This document shows, in pieces, positions 48,901-60,577 of a stretch of DNA of 64,000 nucleotides. The stretch is from Sclerodactyla briareus (taxonomy: Eukaryota > Echinodermata > Holothuroidea > Dendrochirotida > Sclerodactylidae). The notes beneath the pieces are model-generated. The model ran no database searches and had not been told where the DNA came from. It worked only from the letters and a program-made list of their open reading frames with translations. The translations under genes and the position numbers were made by a program. Location of the stretch: positions 1-64,000 of the forward strand of contig JAODTK010003921.1 of the NCBI GenBank assembly GCA_026419785.1. The letters run 5' to 3'. Positions within the stretch are counted from its first letter, which is position 1, and each line of letters starts with the position of its first letter.

Positions 48901-49690
48901 AATCGCTCGCTTCAAAAGTAATATCTGAGAAAGCTATCACAGTCCTAGGCTCGTTTAAATCTACTGATGCTGGTTGAGCAGGGCCTTTCGACACAATAAA
49001 ACAGCGCACAGTCGAAACGTCTTGATAGCTGCGGACAGCAAAATTCATGTGGCACATACCTGCACGCCATGTTCTCACCAATCCACATGTATTGTTTTTT
49101 CACATTTATTTTACCCTTACTGACACTCATAACCTTGAAACGGTTGGAACAATGTCCAACACATTGGCGGTTAATATTTGGCCTATCAGTGCCTAGCAAC
49201 AAGTACTCAACTAATAATCCTAGGCCTTATATTAGCTACATATACCAAAGCGAACCCCCCCAACATGTAAAACTCTCTTCTGGGTCACCAGCCAACAATT
49301 AGAGAGAGCTGTGTTGATGACAAATCATTCCCTCCGGACCAATGGGTTTCAGTGTCAACCTGGCTGCAGACTCTGGACTTTCTGACAGATGAGGTAAACC
49401 CTGCTCTGCATAGGTATTGGAGTAATGTAAACAAACCTCCAAACAGCGAGCTACTCATGGAAGTTGAAAATTGGGTTAATTATTTGTATTTATTAAATTT
49501 CATCACATTATGGAACAAAAATGTTACTCAGCCTAGCCAGTAGCATGCTTCACCCCCCCAAGTTTCAACCTGATCGCATCGGTTCAGAAGTTATGAATGA
49601 ACGTGACGAACATAACGGCGAACGAACTAACTACCGGCGAACTAATGAATGATGACTGTATAGCTGCTCCACCCGCAGGTACAAGTTGAT
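48901..49690. repeat. Repeat with 'gaacgaactaact' end, Block III copy
   Basis: Matches 11,061-11,925, including 'cagcctagccagtagcatg' and 'ggttcagaagttatgaatg'. Frames here (49,069; 49,352) are not supported by the paralog. Confidence 0.5.
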
Positions 49691-51545
49691 CTTTGCCTCA
49701 TGACAATAACAGTCTTGACAACGTTAGCTGACGGTGTAGGGAACATCGTCAAATCAGTGATATCAGCTGAAGTCGTCGTTGTCGAGATCTGTTATGTGTC
49801 ATTAGGCAATGATCCGTCTTACGGTGTCGAAAGCCTCGCTTATAACTGGGCTAGAGCGCAAATGGACATGCTGTTACCCCACACCTTCGGTCTCGGCATA
49901 TTGGCATGCTAGCGATTCAAGGGCGCTGTTATAAATTTTCGGTGGGCACCTAGAATAAATGAGTTTCGATACCGGTTAGTATCCAGACGTGGGAATCTTT
50001 TGACTACCAATACCCCTGCCAACCTGACTCGAGAAAGAAGATGGTGGAAGTGGGTACCGTCGTCCCAGACATATAACAGTTTGGACTGTAGAAGAGAATG
50101 AAAGCCAGTCAACTGAAAACCGAGACTCCGTTTACGTACCGCTCAGCTTTCGTACATATACCAACTCCTTTCTTGCTCAACATTCCATTCCCTACCCCAA
50201 AATAGGACCATATGACAATCTCCAAAACCCCACAATGCAGCATTATAACATACTCTAGGATTTCTGAACGATTGCTGAAATGTGACATATTCGAGGCGAT
50301 ATAACTTGGGTTTAAGCTTCTCACCAGATATCTACATAGTCCCCCCCCCTCCCAGATACTTGTCATCATTCAACTTCCACTCCCAAATACTGAACGATGA
50401 ACACGTTCTACGTCTTGACCATCAATGATACAGGGGGCGAAAATCAAGTAGACTTACGCCTGAAGTCAATTACCTTCTCCCCAGTCTTCGAGACATTTAA
50501 TGCGATAATTGAATTTTACAGAACTTGATACGATAACGAACGAATAATTGCAGTTGTTTGGAGGTAAAAGATCTGTCATCACATGCGTGAATTGGACCAC
50601 TATGCAGCGTTGTCAGCGATCTTTGGAATGAGCCCCCCCCCCCCCCCCCCCCCCCCTCCGCCAGTGACCTGTACTTAGACGTTATAAGGTAAAAGAAATT
50701 GGGGCCCATTAAGTACCTGAGGGCGCCTGTGTTGGGATAATAGAATCATCAGAACGACAAGTCAACAAACGTCCTACTGGTATGATACCATAATCCATTG
50801 ATCAAACACCTGGCAATCCCAATCCTCAGGAGTTTTGACATATTGATGTGGTTGGAATATACCGAATGGAGTATAGAATTCCTCTTGCAGAATACCAGAA
50901 TGTTTTACTGGGAGTACAGCGATCCCGAATTACAAGAATGGCATCTCACAACTACGACCGGAGCCTCTTTCGCGAAACTGCAATGGACTGAAAAGGAGCA
51001 CATTAGGTTTTAAATGGCTCGCCAGGAAACGGTCTCATTCTTTCCTTGACTGCCGTGAGTGCAACAAGGCGAAGCCGAAGATCATTCATTAACGATATGC
51101 GTGGGATTTTAGAAACAGGTTTAGGACACTCACTGTTTCACATTGACGAATTTGTCCAATCCTAAAGGATCGATTAAATATGGTAGCAAAAATCCTTGGA
51201 ACAAGCTTTCTGGCAAATATTCAATACCCAATGAAATCTGTAATGGATCCAACCTAGACCTGATCATTCCTAGTGGCACATATAGTGGATTTTTCGTTAA
51301 TTGGCATCCTCCTGAGAAGCTCGCAGCCATTGGCACTAAAGAAGCAGGTGAACATAACTGTCCCATGTCAGACCCTGCTATACCTGGCTGGAAATATACT
51401 ATTGCAATGCAAGCATTACCAGTTTTGAGGCGGCAATGAACGTCCGCATGAATCGCGATACGTGCGGTGGTATACTCACTGAGCAATGTCGGATAGACGA
51501 GACTCAATCTACAAGCGCTCAATAATGGTTCTCATACACGCGCGT
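49691..51545. repeat. Long spacer, second part, Block III copy
   Basis: Collinear with 11,926-13,732. It includes a C run (50,632-50,656) matching a shorter one at 12,806-12,815. Overlapping frames at 51,130-51,522 (minus) and 51,143-51,439 (plus) conflict and are broken in the other copy. Confidence 0.5.
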
Positions 51546-53265
51546 TCACTAAATGTATAATTTATTTTCGCGCTTCCTGAAGTTTAATACAAGTTTACTA
51601 TTCACCATTAACTATAAACTGGTTTGGCCTATATAGGTAGAATTTGTTCTAAACGAGTGAACGCTCTTCTTTCCTATTTCTAGGCGCTTTCTAACTCCTT
51701 TGAAATCTTAATTGATGAGGAACTCGTTTCCACACTGGATAGGGGTTTTTTCTGAACAGTCTAAGGGCACATGTTAATGCGAGTGGGCCTATATACCGTA
51801 TGGCAGCAGGCTTGAACACGTGTGATGTGGGAACCTGCGAGGTGGTGGGCCCTGCCCGTTTATCTGCCAGAGAGAATATATGTCGTGAGTGAAAGTGCAC
51901 CCAGTGGGTAGTACAGGAAGAGTCTCTATCTATCCGGCTCCATGTCAGGGGGTTAGGGGTGCTAGTGGCGTGAGGAGGCGCTGCCTAATTGTACATTAAC
52001 ATATGAACCCGAATCTTAGTCTCAATATCGATACTGTTCAAGTCGAATTGCCCACTCACCGTTTGTTAAATACATTAATAGGTTAACAATACATAATGTT
52101 TTGATGTCAAATTACACTGCCCTATAGGCGCAGATCCGCCCGAAGGGGACTGCACACAAAACAGTAATATCGAGGTTCCCGAAACTAATTGCAAATATAT
52201 GTCATCCCAATATACATTTGATCAAAGAATGAAGCAAATCGATCCCAAGCTTTCATGTTTGCTGATGGTTTAGTGAACTGCAACATTAACGCATGAACGA
52301 TTGATTATTTGATACTTCCCCCGTTTGATTTTCACGCTGAAGTGCATTTTACAGAAACACCTGCATGCTTGAATACAACAGAGTTATATTGTGGGTGAAT
52401 GGAAAACTATACATACAGGTCTAAACCCCACTTACGGTTTCCCATGTTGAGTTATTGACCTTCGAAGTGCCATTAGGCATATAAATTTGCGATTCTCTAT
52501 TGCGCAATAACGCTGACGTCACAGTTGAACAACACCGATAATATGGTATGTACATCATTGTTTCACCATGCCCAATAACTCACAATCAGCAGAAGGCTGT
52601 TGTCTCCTCTTACCAAAGTGACTATCAACACCTACCGACCCCCTACACAACCTCCCCCTCATAAACGATTATTTTCGAAAGTGAAATCAATGTGTAAATG
52701 AAGGAAGAGAAAAACAAAGATATGTGCATGGTTGTGCAAGTAAATACATCATTTAGTATTTTAGGATGGGGTGGGCGCAAACTTCATTTAATTTTAATGA
52801 TTTATCCTGTAGTTGCCTTTCATTTGGAACTGTTTCATTCCGTTCGCATCTTCATTTCCTGCACAGAATCAAACCAATATATCAATTTTTGACAATGAAA
52901 TTGGCCTACCTATAAGGTCGTTCTTTTTTATGTATAGAGGATCATTAGGTTAGCCGCGAGGCACGCACAAAAGTATCGACCTGCTGTTCACGCGCGGCAA
53001 TGAAGGGAATATCTACCTGGGTATATCACGATTGTAGTGCGCGACTGCTTTTCTGTTCATTCTCGAGACCCGGAATGTGTCCTGGATATCTGACGCGATT
53101 TGTATGAAACATTCGGGATTACGGCAAAGTGCTATATACGTCCCTGGGCTATCGCTGGTTTTCGATTAGCTAACTTCTGTACCCTGGAAGGGACCCGACG
53201 TGGACGTTAGCCAATAGTTATCTCCGGTAGAATCGCTTATATATAAGCCTAATTTCAACCCTACA
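51546..53265. repeat. Long spacer, third part, Block III copy
   Basis: Collinear with 14,946-16,800 and lacking the 1.2-kb insert of Block I. A plus frame at 52,698-52,892 has no partner in the paralog. Confidence 0.55.
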
Positions 53266-53269
53266 GAAT

Positions 53270-53524
53270 GGAATCGGAGACCCAGTACGGTGATCGATCT
53301 CAGCAATACGAATCTGAATCCCGGCTGTTAGTTTTATTCCTCATAGTGATTTTAGTGATCAGTGTATATCTTTGCAGAAAGCGAAAAAAAATCACTTGAC
53401 CTGATCAACAGACTATAGCGACTACACAAAGTGACGGCAAATCGAAGGAGGATGCAATTGCAGAGAGAATAAAGATGGGTTTATCGCTCAACGAAGCTGA
53501 GATAACGGAGAACGCAGTCCATGA
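53270..53524 (+). pseudogene. Alpha-type receptor copy 4: TM and one-unit tail, ectodomain deleted
   Basis: 53,340-53,400 encodes, with a shift, the helix followed by YLCRKRKK and SLDL. 53,431-53,524 is open as TDGKSKEDAIAERIKMGLSL, then NEAEITENAVHEPC and a stop. This is the cleanest alpha tail and shows its kinship to the gamma unit (MGLS..EAE.T.N..YEP), with Tyr replaced by His. The Ig-like exon present at 17,440 is absent: spacer matching 16,800 joins directly to sequence matching 17,685. Confidence 0.55.
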
Positions 53525-54690
53525 GCCTTGCTAAAAATGAGATAATAATTGGCATTATCTGTTTCAGATCCGCGAGAGCAATGTTTTCTTCGTGAGGAGA
53601 GATCTTATTTCAGGTCGGTAAGGTCTATGTAATTGGATGAGGTCTCGTCTCGAATCTGTTACGTTTACACGAGTACTCGGTAAATCGGACAGGAAACAAA
53701 TGAAATTAGGTTCCATGAAAATTGAGAGATACCAATTCCGATCTGTGGCTTCTAAATAAGTCGGAGAGTGATTGGGAATTCAACCTTAAGTTTTGTACTT
53801 GCAGTGTTTATGTAAGCAGCAACGACTCGGTATCCTGCAGCTAGGCCATGTTCATTTTCAAAAAAATCGAAAGAGAGGATCAGGTGTGAGAAATTTATGA
53901 GATCGGAAATCTGGGAAAGGCAGACATTTGAGACAAAACAAACCCGCATGTTTTCACAAGCTTCTTTTACAGTGAATTTCGGGAAGCTTGTTTTTCGTTT
54001 AGATTAGGGGAGCTAGAACCTTTTGGGAATTCATTCGCGTTCATTGTTCATATTTTAGCCGCGACCATTACACGTGTACGCACCTATCGTTTCGACATTT
54101 GACAATCAATATTACTGCAAGTTAGTTCTTTGCACAGTGTTTTAAAGGAAAATGATGACGGCCAATTGGGAAATGTGCCCTCTATATCCTCAAGTGAACT
54201 CGGCCTGACACAATTTCAAAGCATTTCATTACATTTCATAGCGCAGAGCGGTCATCCCCAAATCTGAAAACGAGTCCAGAAACGTCACAAGGTAGATAGG
54301 CACGTCTTGGAAGACTGGTTGGGTGCAAAATAACCATAATTCCTGATCCTAATCCCCAACCATAACAAAAGATAACAGCTACAATGCAATACCTTCCGAA
54401 GCAGTGCGCACTAGCTGACATCATATGGGTTGTGTACTGAATAATTATTTCAGGACGTATGGATCCTAAACTTATCAATGTTATTCCTGTATTTAAATGC
54501 GAAATTTAACGAACAAAGACAGCAAAGTACGTACCATAGTTTGAACGCAGTCAGTTAAATTGACGATTTCTCTTTCTCACTTCCATTATTTCTTGATGGC
54601 ATATATTGCTCATGTCACCGAATAAATCCATAATACATGATACAATTAGTGTCTGAGCGCCACTGATCGCCATACAGTAAAAACTTCCAA
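53525..54690. repeat. Spacer after alpha copy 4, uninterrupted
   Basis: Matches 480-540 plus 1,967-2,880 with no insert between. Contains the empty site used to define the element at 541-1,966. Confidence 0.6.
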
Positions 54691-55845
54691 ACCAGTTTCG
54701 ACAACCCTCTTACAGTCGAACTAAAACTGAGATCCCTCAAACAGTTTTGAAGAGATATGGCAAAACATGTTCATTCGTCTCTCTACTATCTAGGTGCAAA
54801 AAAAGATGGCCTAATTTAGTTGGAGAGACTTCGAGTGGACCTTGCACTCCTTCTCTATCTGTGACCTGCAAATTTGTGTAATTAAATGTATTATACGTGT
54901 ACATGGCGTTGAAATCTTCCAATTTTCTCTTCCTCCCTTCCTATATTTTTTGTCCTCTTTTTGTTAATATTCCCCAGTAATGTATATATTTTGTTTTGAA
55001 AATGACCAAATCGAGAAGAATTTACCCATTTCTGGCCCTTCTGCTCCCACTTATCACAAACATTACACACAACGATGGACGCAACAAATGTTTATGTTCT
55101 GTACCTTTCATTCTTTCTCATAATGTATATGACCTTCACACATTGTGTAGATACGCCAGGAAGGGAAAATGAACGTGGAAATGTAAATAACCGTTCTAAA
55201 AATATACCAGTACACAACTACGCTCATCGCCGACCATCCACGGTGAAGAAAGGTCGTGTATGGTGGCCAAAAGGCTCTTGTTGTCAAGTTTCAAAAAAAA
55301 ACACAGGGGGGCCCCCCAAACGCCCATACTATGCTCACCACGACCATTGCGATTAACGAGATCGTCGGCATAGCCCCTTCACACACGTCCTTGACCCTAC
55401 TGCGCTCATCACGGCCATTACGATCGAACGGATCAAACAAAATTGTGGGCATAAAGCCTAAGACCCCTCATAGAGTGGTAGGGCCACGGCTCTACTACTG
55501 TTTCTTATTCCTTTCCGAAGGCAAATAAATTATGCAGTCATGTTCGTGTGTATGGCGTGCGTGGGTGTATGTGTGTGTGTGTCAGTGTGTGTGTGTGTGA
55601 CACTTCTTGTCAGCACGATATCTAACGAACGCAAACAAGTATAAGGTTCAAATTAGGCATGTGGGTTGCTCATGTGGAGAGGATGAATCCCTTTATTTTC
55701 GTGTCCAGTTTCAAATTAATCAAGGTCACGCAGTTCAAAAACCCTGTCATCACGATATCTAATGAAGGCAAGTATTTATTACAAGTTTATATTATATACT
55801 AGTTAAGTGGGTTCCACATGTAAAGGATGTGTGCGTTTTTCGTCA
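54691..55845. repeat. Spacer paralogous to 18,470-19,540
   Basis: Collinear with Block II. No gene is conserved. Confidence 0.6.
55556..55602. repeat. (TG)n microsatellite
   Basis: 'gtgtgtgtgtgtgt' runs broken by TCAG; the paralog at ~19,285 is much shorter. Confidence 0.9.
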
Positions 55846-56492
55846 GGGTAGTTTTCGAAAGATTGTCTCAGACGCTGTTCGTGCAACGTCGAATGGCCGG
55901 TTTATCCTCGTGACCTTTACCACAATAGATTATCATACCATTAACTGCAATCGTGAAGAGGCTTATAGCAGTCGCAGTGGCAGCCAATGGGAATACAAGG
56001 ACAACACAGCTCATCGTTGTTGTTTATCTATGCATTTCGACTAGGCTTCATCGCCACTATCTGCATGGTCACGGAATATAGAGGACACACTCACAATATG
56101 TGCTACTTTCATTACATGACATCACTACTTCTTGATTCTGATGAGTGTTCTGTATATACGTCTCAATGGAGGGGAGGGAAAAGATGTCATTTTGTTTCTA
56201 TTCCTCGGTCACACGGAGTCTTCCAGAAAGGTGAAATAATTGTGCTTGCCTGTATAGGACATGTATTTTAGCCTTCATCTTTATGCCAGAAAGTTTGTTT
56301 GTCAATCAGTAGACACAAATTGTTCTTTGTGGGTACGAAATGTTGAGGCAACGAACCACGCCTTTACTCGTAGTGTTCTGTCAGCGGCGTGATCCTATTA
56401 GGGTTGCATACCTCTAAAGGAATTCTCCGACCATCACTTTGGGATATTATCTTAAATGGAAATACTCTACCGAAAACCCCTAGCTTGAATAA
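55846..56492. repeat. Spacer module, copy 3, first half
   Basis: Matches 4,590-5,160 and 19,540-20,130; interrupted at 56,493 by an insertion. Confidence 0.6.
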
Positions 56493-58032
56493 GGCGGCAA
56501 TTTGTGTTGACGGTTGGGGGGGATGGGGGCGGACCAGACGAACACTATCTAAGCGGAGCCGGCCACCACAGTTGGCGCGTAGCGTTACAAGAACATTTTT
56601 CGTTTGAAATTGAAGACTATCCCCCTGGATTGCAGACAATTTTTATTTCAGGAGAGGTTCTCAAACCCGTATCGACTTAGGGATCAATTTCAAGGTAGTT
56701 TGCGCGGGTGCTGTTACATTCTGAAATAACGATGGCAGTGAGGTTACGGTCATGAAAGGAGCCACGGAAATGTGCAATGGCAACAACCACTACGTTCGCG
56801 CGGAGCGCGAGATTTCGCAGGTCCAGTTTGACCACCGATCGACATTGCACTGACCCCTCTCTGACCTTCACTTAGATAGGAGGCCTGATAGATTATGGGC
56901 CCCATTTTTATTTTCTTTGTGGATCACAGCGCATGGGAAGGACACTTCTGATTGGGTCAGACTTGTGGCCAAATTGGCAACTGGAAAAAATAAGTCGAAA
57001 AATTTACACTTTTGAACATTCCGTCGAAAAGTCAGGCACTCTTTGGATATAAACTTAATCTTCACCTGAGATTGGAATCGTGTCTTTTGTGCCGCATACT
57101 GTATGTTTTAAATTTGTGCAAATACGACCATCCCCCCCCCCCCTCAAAAAAAAAACAAACAAAAAAACACAGGTCCCGCAAGGTGTTTCGACTTAACCCC
57201 GTCACCCCAATCTCAGTCCCTTCGAAGACAACAAAGTTTACACTTGGCAGTCTATCGAACATTTAGGCAATATTTGGACTTCACCCTCGTACAGCTTTTC
57301 TACTTGTATCTGTCGTTTGACAATGCCAAGTTGTGGTGCGTCCCTGGCTGCATTTCGATGCCGCACCGTGTGCCCTCATGCAGTCATAGTGATAATATGT
57401 GCACCGTGCATCAACGTTCAACACGTGTTGATCGTGCACCATAAATGAAAAAAAAAATGAAAAAAAAATCCACGCTATCCTCCCCCATGTGGTAGACCTA
57501 CCCCGTGGCCTCAACCCCCCTTCAGATCATCAATATAGCGATTTGTAATGTTAGTTTGTTTGTTTATTCAACTGGTCCCCTAGCAGAATGTCGACAACGT
57601 CCAATGAACACACCAAGCTGGTAAAGCCAGTCATATTTAATGAAACGTTAAAGGATCGAAGAAAACCCTTCTTTCATTGGATAATTATATAAGAAAAAAA
57701 TAAAAGAACACCCAGAGTTAATTTCAGAGACATTGTTTTTTTGTGAAGGAACATCATAATGTCTGCCCAAGGCAAATCATGTGTCTGAACACTTACCGAT
57801 ACATGAAATACCTGCGCGCGTAAGCCGCGCAAAAAATTCGAAAATGGAGAACCAGAATTCACTCAACTTGAGATCATTTAGGTCCTTATGCATTTGTTTA
57901 AACACGGTTGCTGCCGGATTTGTCGGAAACAGTGTCAACGGAATAGCCGTCGGGCTCAACTCTTGGGGGGGGGGGGGCAAAATATATTGCGTGCCCCCAC
58001 CAAAATATGGAGGGATCAAGATGATCGCCGCC
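56493..58032. mobile_element. ~1.54-kb insertion with short inverted ends (GGCGGC...GCCGCC)
   Basis: Starts GGCGGCAATTTGTGTTGA and ends with the approximate reverse complement (TCAAGATGATCGCCGCC), with a G run near each end. The Block I and II copies of the spacer lack it. It shares internal text with the insert in gamma-D. Frames on both strands up to 95 codons overlap and show no transposase motif, so it is probably non-autonomous. Confidence 0.6.
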
Positions 58033-58555
58033 CTTCCTGGAACGATTGAGGATGTCATGGACTCCTAGCTGCGAATTCCTCAATCGCATGTAAGTCAGGG
58101 AGGAACCGGGGGGTAGAATCTACAAGAAAGGAATTAGGGCCTAAACGAGAAGTCTCCGTGCGCCCGGGCCACGACAGCTACACGTAACCCTCTTCGACCC
58201 CTCCGTTGGAGTTGGAGAAGTGGAAAAAATGTCCAAAAATGCTTTCAGCACTCCGCAGTATCTCCACTTCAAGTTCACACAAAGCAACTAGAACATCAAA
58301 TTATGGCTGTTCCCTGGTTACTTAGTTTGTATTGTCAGTGTCACTGTCGAATCTGGAATATCCAGGAAACTAAGCATCTATCACTGTGTCTTAAGTATTC
58401 GATATTACTCGGGTAATTCGTTTTACAAGCACAAAACGAAATACTAATTTACGCTTGTTTCAGGCTGGTTGTTTTTTGGTGTATTTTCCCCACAAGCTTC
58501 ACGCGTCTGTATACTTACAAGGTACTGCCACTATACTCAGATCCTCACCATAGTC
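58033..58555. repeat. Spacer module, copy 3, second half
   Basis: Matches 5,215-5,740 and 20,130-20,650. Confidence 0.6.
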
Positions 58556-58715
58556 TTCGTTCAGAGGTTGGCTCTGAAATCATAGGACATCATGGTCCTT
58601 TCAGCATTTATCCAATCTCCTTTCAAATAATTGAAGGCTGATAGAGGTAATACCCGTCTTGTAGGCGTTCCAATTATTGGTGACTCTATTCGTATTCTTA
58701 CGATTGTTATCTCTC
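58556..58715 (-). mobile_element. CR1-like RT C-terminal fragment, copy 3, truncated
   Basis: Only the last ~160 bases of the element at 5,760 and 20,680 remain; similarity stops at ~58,715. Confidence 0.5.
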
Positions 58716-58795
58716 ATGGTCCCGAAGGGCCAGATGAGATAGTGTAGTCACTTTGCCGTTTCAACCTATATTTTTTTTGTTAAAACTGTTTGCTG

Positions 58796-58820
58796 GTTGC
58801 CATAGCAACGGTTGCTATGG
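58796..58820. promoter_or_regulatory. X-box-like palindrome (RFX-type)
   Basis: GTTGCCATAGCAAC (58,796-58,809) fits the RFX X-box pattern GTnRCC-N2-RGYAAC. CCATAGCAAC is followed after one G by its exact reverse complement GTTGCTATGG, giving a 10-bp stem. It lies at the junction where the RT remnant ends and the beta-upstream spacer begins. Function is unknown; such palindromes also occur in transposon ends. Confidence 0.45.
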
Positions 58821-58829
58821 TCAAATAAT

Positions 58830-59285
58830 GGTTTTTCGTCAAATAAACTGAATTTTCAATGAGGAGTAAACATGATTTAATTTTCAAGACAATATCGACA
58901 CTCTATTTAAAAAAAAAATCTAATTTGATGTAAATGAGAGGTCTGGTACTCATGGTATGAGTAAAACAAAAAATAGGATGTTAATTCCGAGGTAACTTTG
59001 GCAAGAAGAATATTTTTTTTCAAGTTTGATTTTCACAACAAGGACGTATGGATTTGAGAGCTACAGAAATAGTACTTACGGGGGAACGGGAGCTTGCAAG
59101 ATGAATGTGCAACTTAGCTCATTAGTTAGCCTATGCATTTCAATAGTTTATTTTTTCGCATTTACTTCAGATTGCATCTATCATAATATTCCTGTGCATG
59201 CCGGCCCCCCCCCCCCCCCCCTCTCTCCTTCATTAATCCCTCAACATCATACGGAACGTTTAAACTGTTCCGGAGGATAGAGGGC
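58830..59285. repeat. Spacer upstream of beta copy 3
   Basis: Matches 22,350-22,760 and 43,705-44,170; contains a C run at 59,204-59,221. No gene. Confidence 0.55.
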
Positions 59286-59289
59286 GGTC

Positions 59290-59805
59290 GACCAAAACGA
59301 TGAAATCCCAACCTGTCGGATTTACTCCGTGCACGTAAGAGTTTATTCCAGTTTACGGAACGTGGTTGTTTTGGGGTCGCCTGACTGACCTGAGGTCAAC
59401 AAACATCGAGGTAGTCAAGGACTCTCTATGTTCTTCGGCTTTCTGGTATTCTTTCCATGGCGAATTTTCAGACCGAATTTTAACGAACACGTTCTCCCTG
59501 ATGGGCTCAATCAAACGAACCTGCTATAATGCAACATGGCTTGGGATATGGAGGGGGAATACATCTGTCTAATACAATGGAGAGGGTGCACCTCGCAAAG
59601 GTCCTCTAGTGATTTCGATCATTGTGGAGAGCTGCTTTGTCCTTCTGTTGATATATTGTCTTGTAATCATACCCACACTGTTCTTGCGCTAGTGTTCGCC
59701 AAAACAAGATATGGGCATCTACGAAAACAGAAACGCGCAAGAATGATATACCTCCGACTCTGTGTTCCAGCATTATGTTTTCTTCCGCCGTTGGCGTGAA
59801 CTGCA
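59290..59805 (+). pseudogene. Beta unit, copy 3
   Basis: ATG at 59,428 gives MFFGFLVFFPWRIF, a signal-peptide-like start. 59,505-59,575 holds NQTNLL then AWDMEGEYICLIQW. 59,591-59,680 reads GPLVISIIVESCFVLLLIYC and then LVIIPTLFLR, the clearest TM helix of the three beta units. A basic, Arg/Lys-rich end follows (LRKQKRARM). At least two frameshifts. It sits ~770 bases upstream of gamma-E, as copy 1 does before gamma-B. It may be a small accessory membrane protein or a displaced 5' exon; the family is not recognised. Confidence 0.5.
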
Positions 59806-59829
59806 CTTATGAATTGAATTGTTCATATT

Positions 59830-60499
59830 GCATGTGGGTGTGCGTGCTTTCAAGGCATGCGTGTCAACGCTACTGATATAAGAACTTTGAACCCCTGACA
59901 TATACTTCTAAATTACGAAAGACATGCGTGTTATCCATATACTTACATACCTGGGACATACGATACCGGGAACTACTGTCCGCTATATACACTTCGCCGC
60001 GTGTGCATAATGAACTGGAAGAGTTCGCCATTCTGCCTGTGAATACTGAAGTTACCGCAATTCTGTTGTACAAGATATATCTGTCGCCTGTTGTTTATTG
60101 AAGGAGTTTTTGCACGAACAGTCACTCCACTTCCGCGCTGAACATTCGGACACAACTGACGTGTGGCCTGATATAACAGGAGAAACGTTTTGTCGCTAAA
60201 ACAGTAGTATGTTCGAACCTTCTAATCGCATTTTTGTTTTATACAGTCTTGCTATTCACGTATCATAATATTATCGTAATTCTGTACAATTAGCATTTTG
60301 AGTGAGACTTAGAGGATGTACTGACTTCGAGGGACGAAGTCGTTCATCTCAGGGGGACAGAAGCATTATCCTCTGAAATAATCGGTGATTTCTGGAAGAC
60401 TTGGTTACAGTGGATTTAGCTTGAAATCTGAAATTGTATCCATTGTTCTCGTTTCTGAGTAGAACGGTCTGAACGTCTCTTCGATGCTTCACCCGGAAG
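59830..60499. repeat. Beta-gamma linker, copy with full beta-3' segment
   Basis: 59,830-60,170 is the third copy of the segment at 6,720 and 44,880. 60,270-60,500 matches 23,500-23,760. Minus frames of 60-70 codons in it are not preserved. Confidence 0.5.
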
Positions 60500-60577
60500 G
60501 TGTTATATAGCTTGCAATACCAATCCTTAAACAGTTCGCCGGAGTGTTTTAGACGGTACACTCGTCAACGTCATCCA
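60500..60577 (+). promoter_or_regulatory. Candidate gamma-E core promoter with TATATAG
   Basis: TATATAG at 60,504-60,510 is ~70 bases before the tandem ATG pair (60,578 and 60,581). The block through 'cagttcgccgga' is shared with gamma-B at the same distance. Confidence 0.4.

Noticed and set aside
51130..51522. 130-codon minus and 98-codon plus frames
   Set aside because: They overlap each other and neither is preserved at 13,300-13,600.
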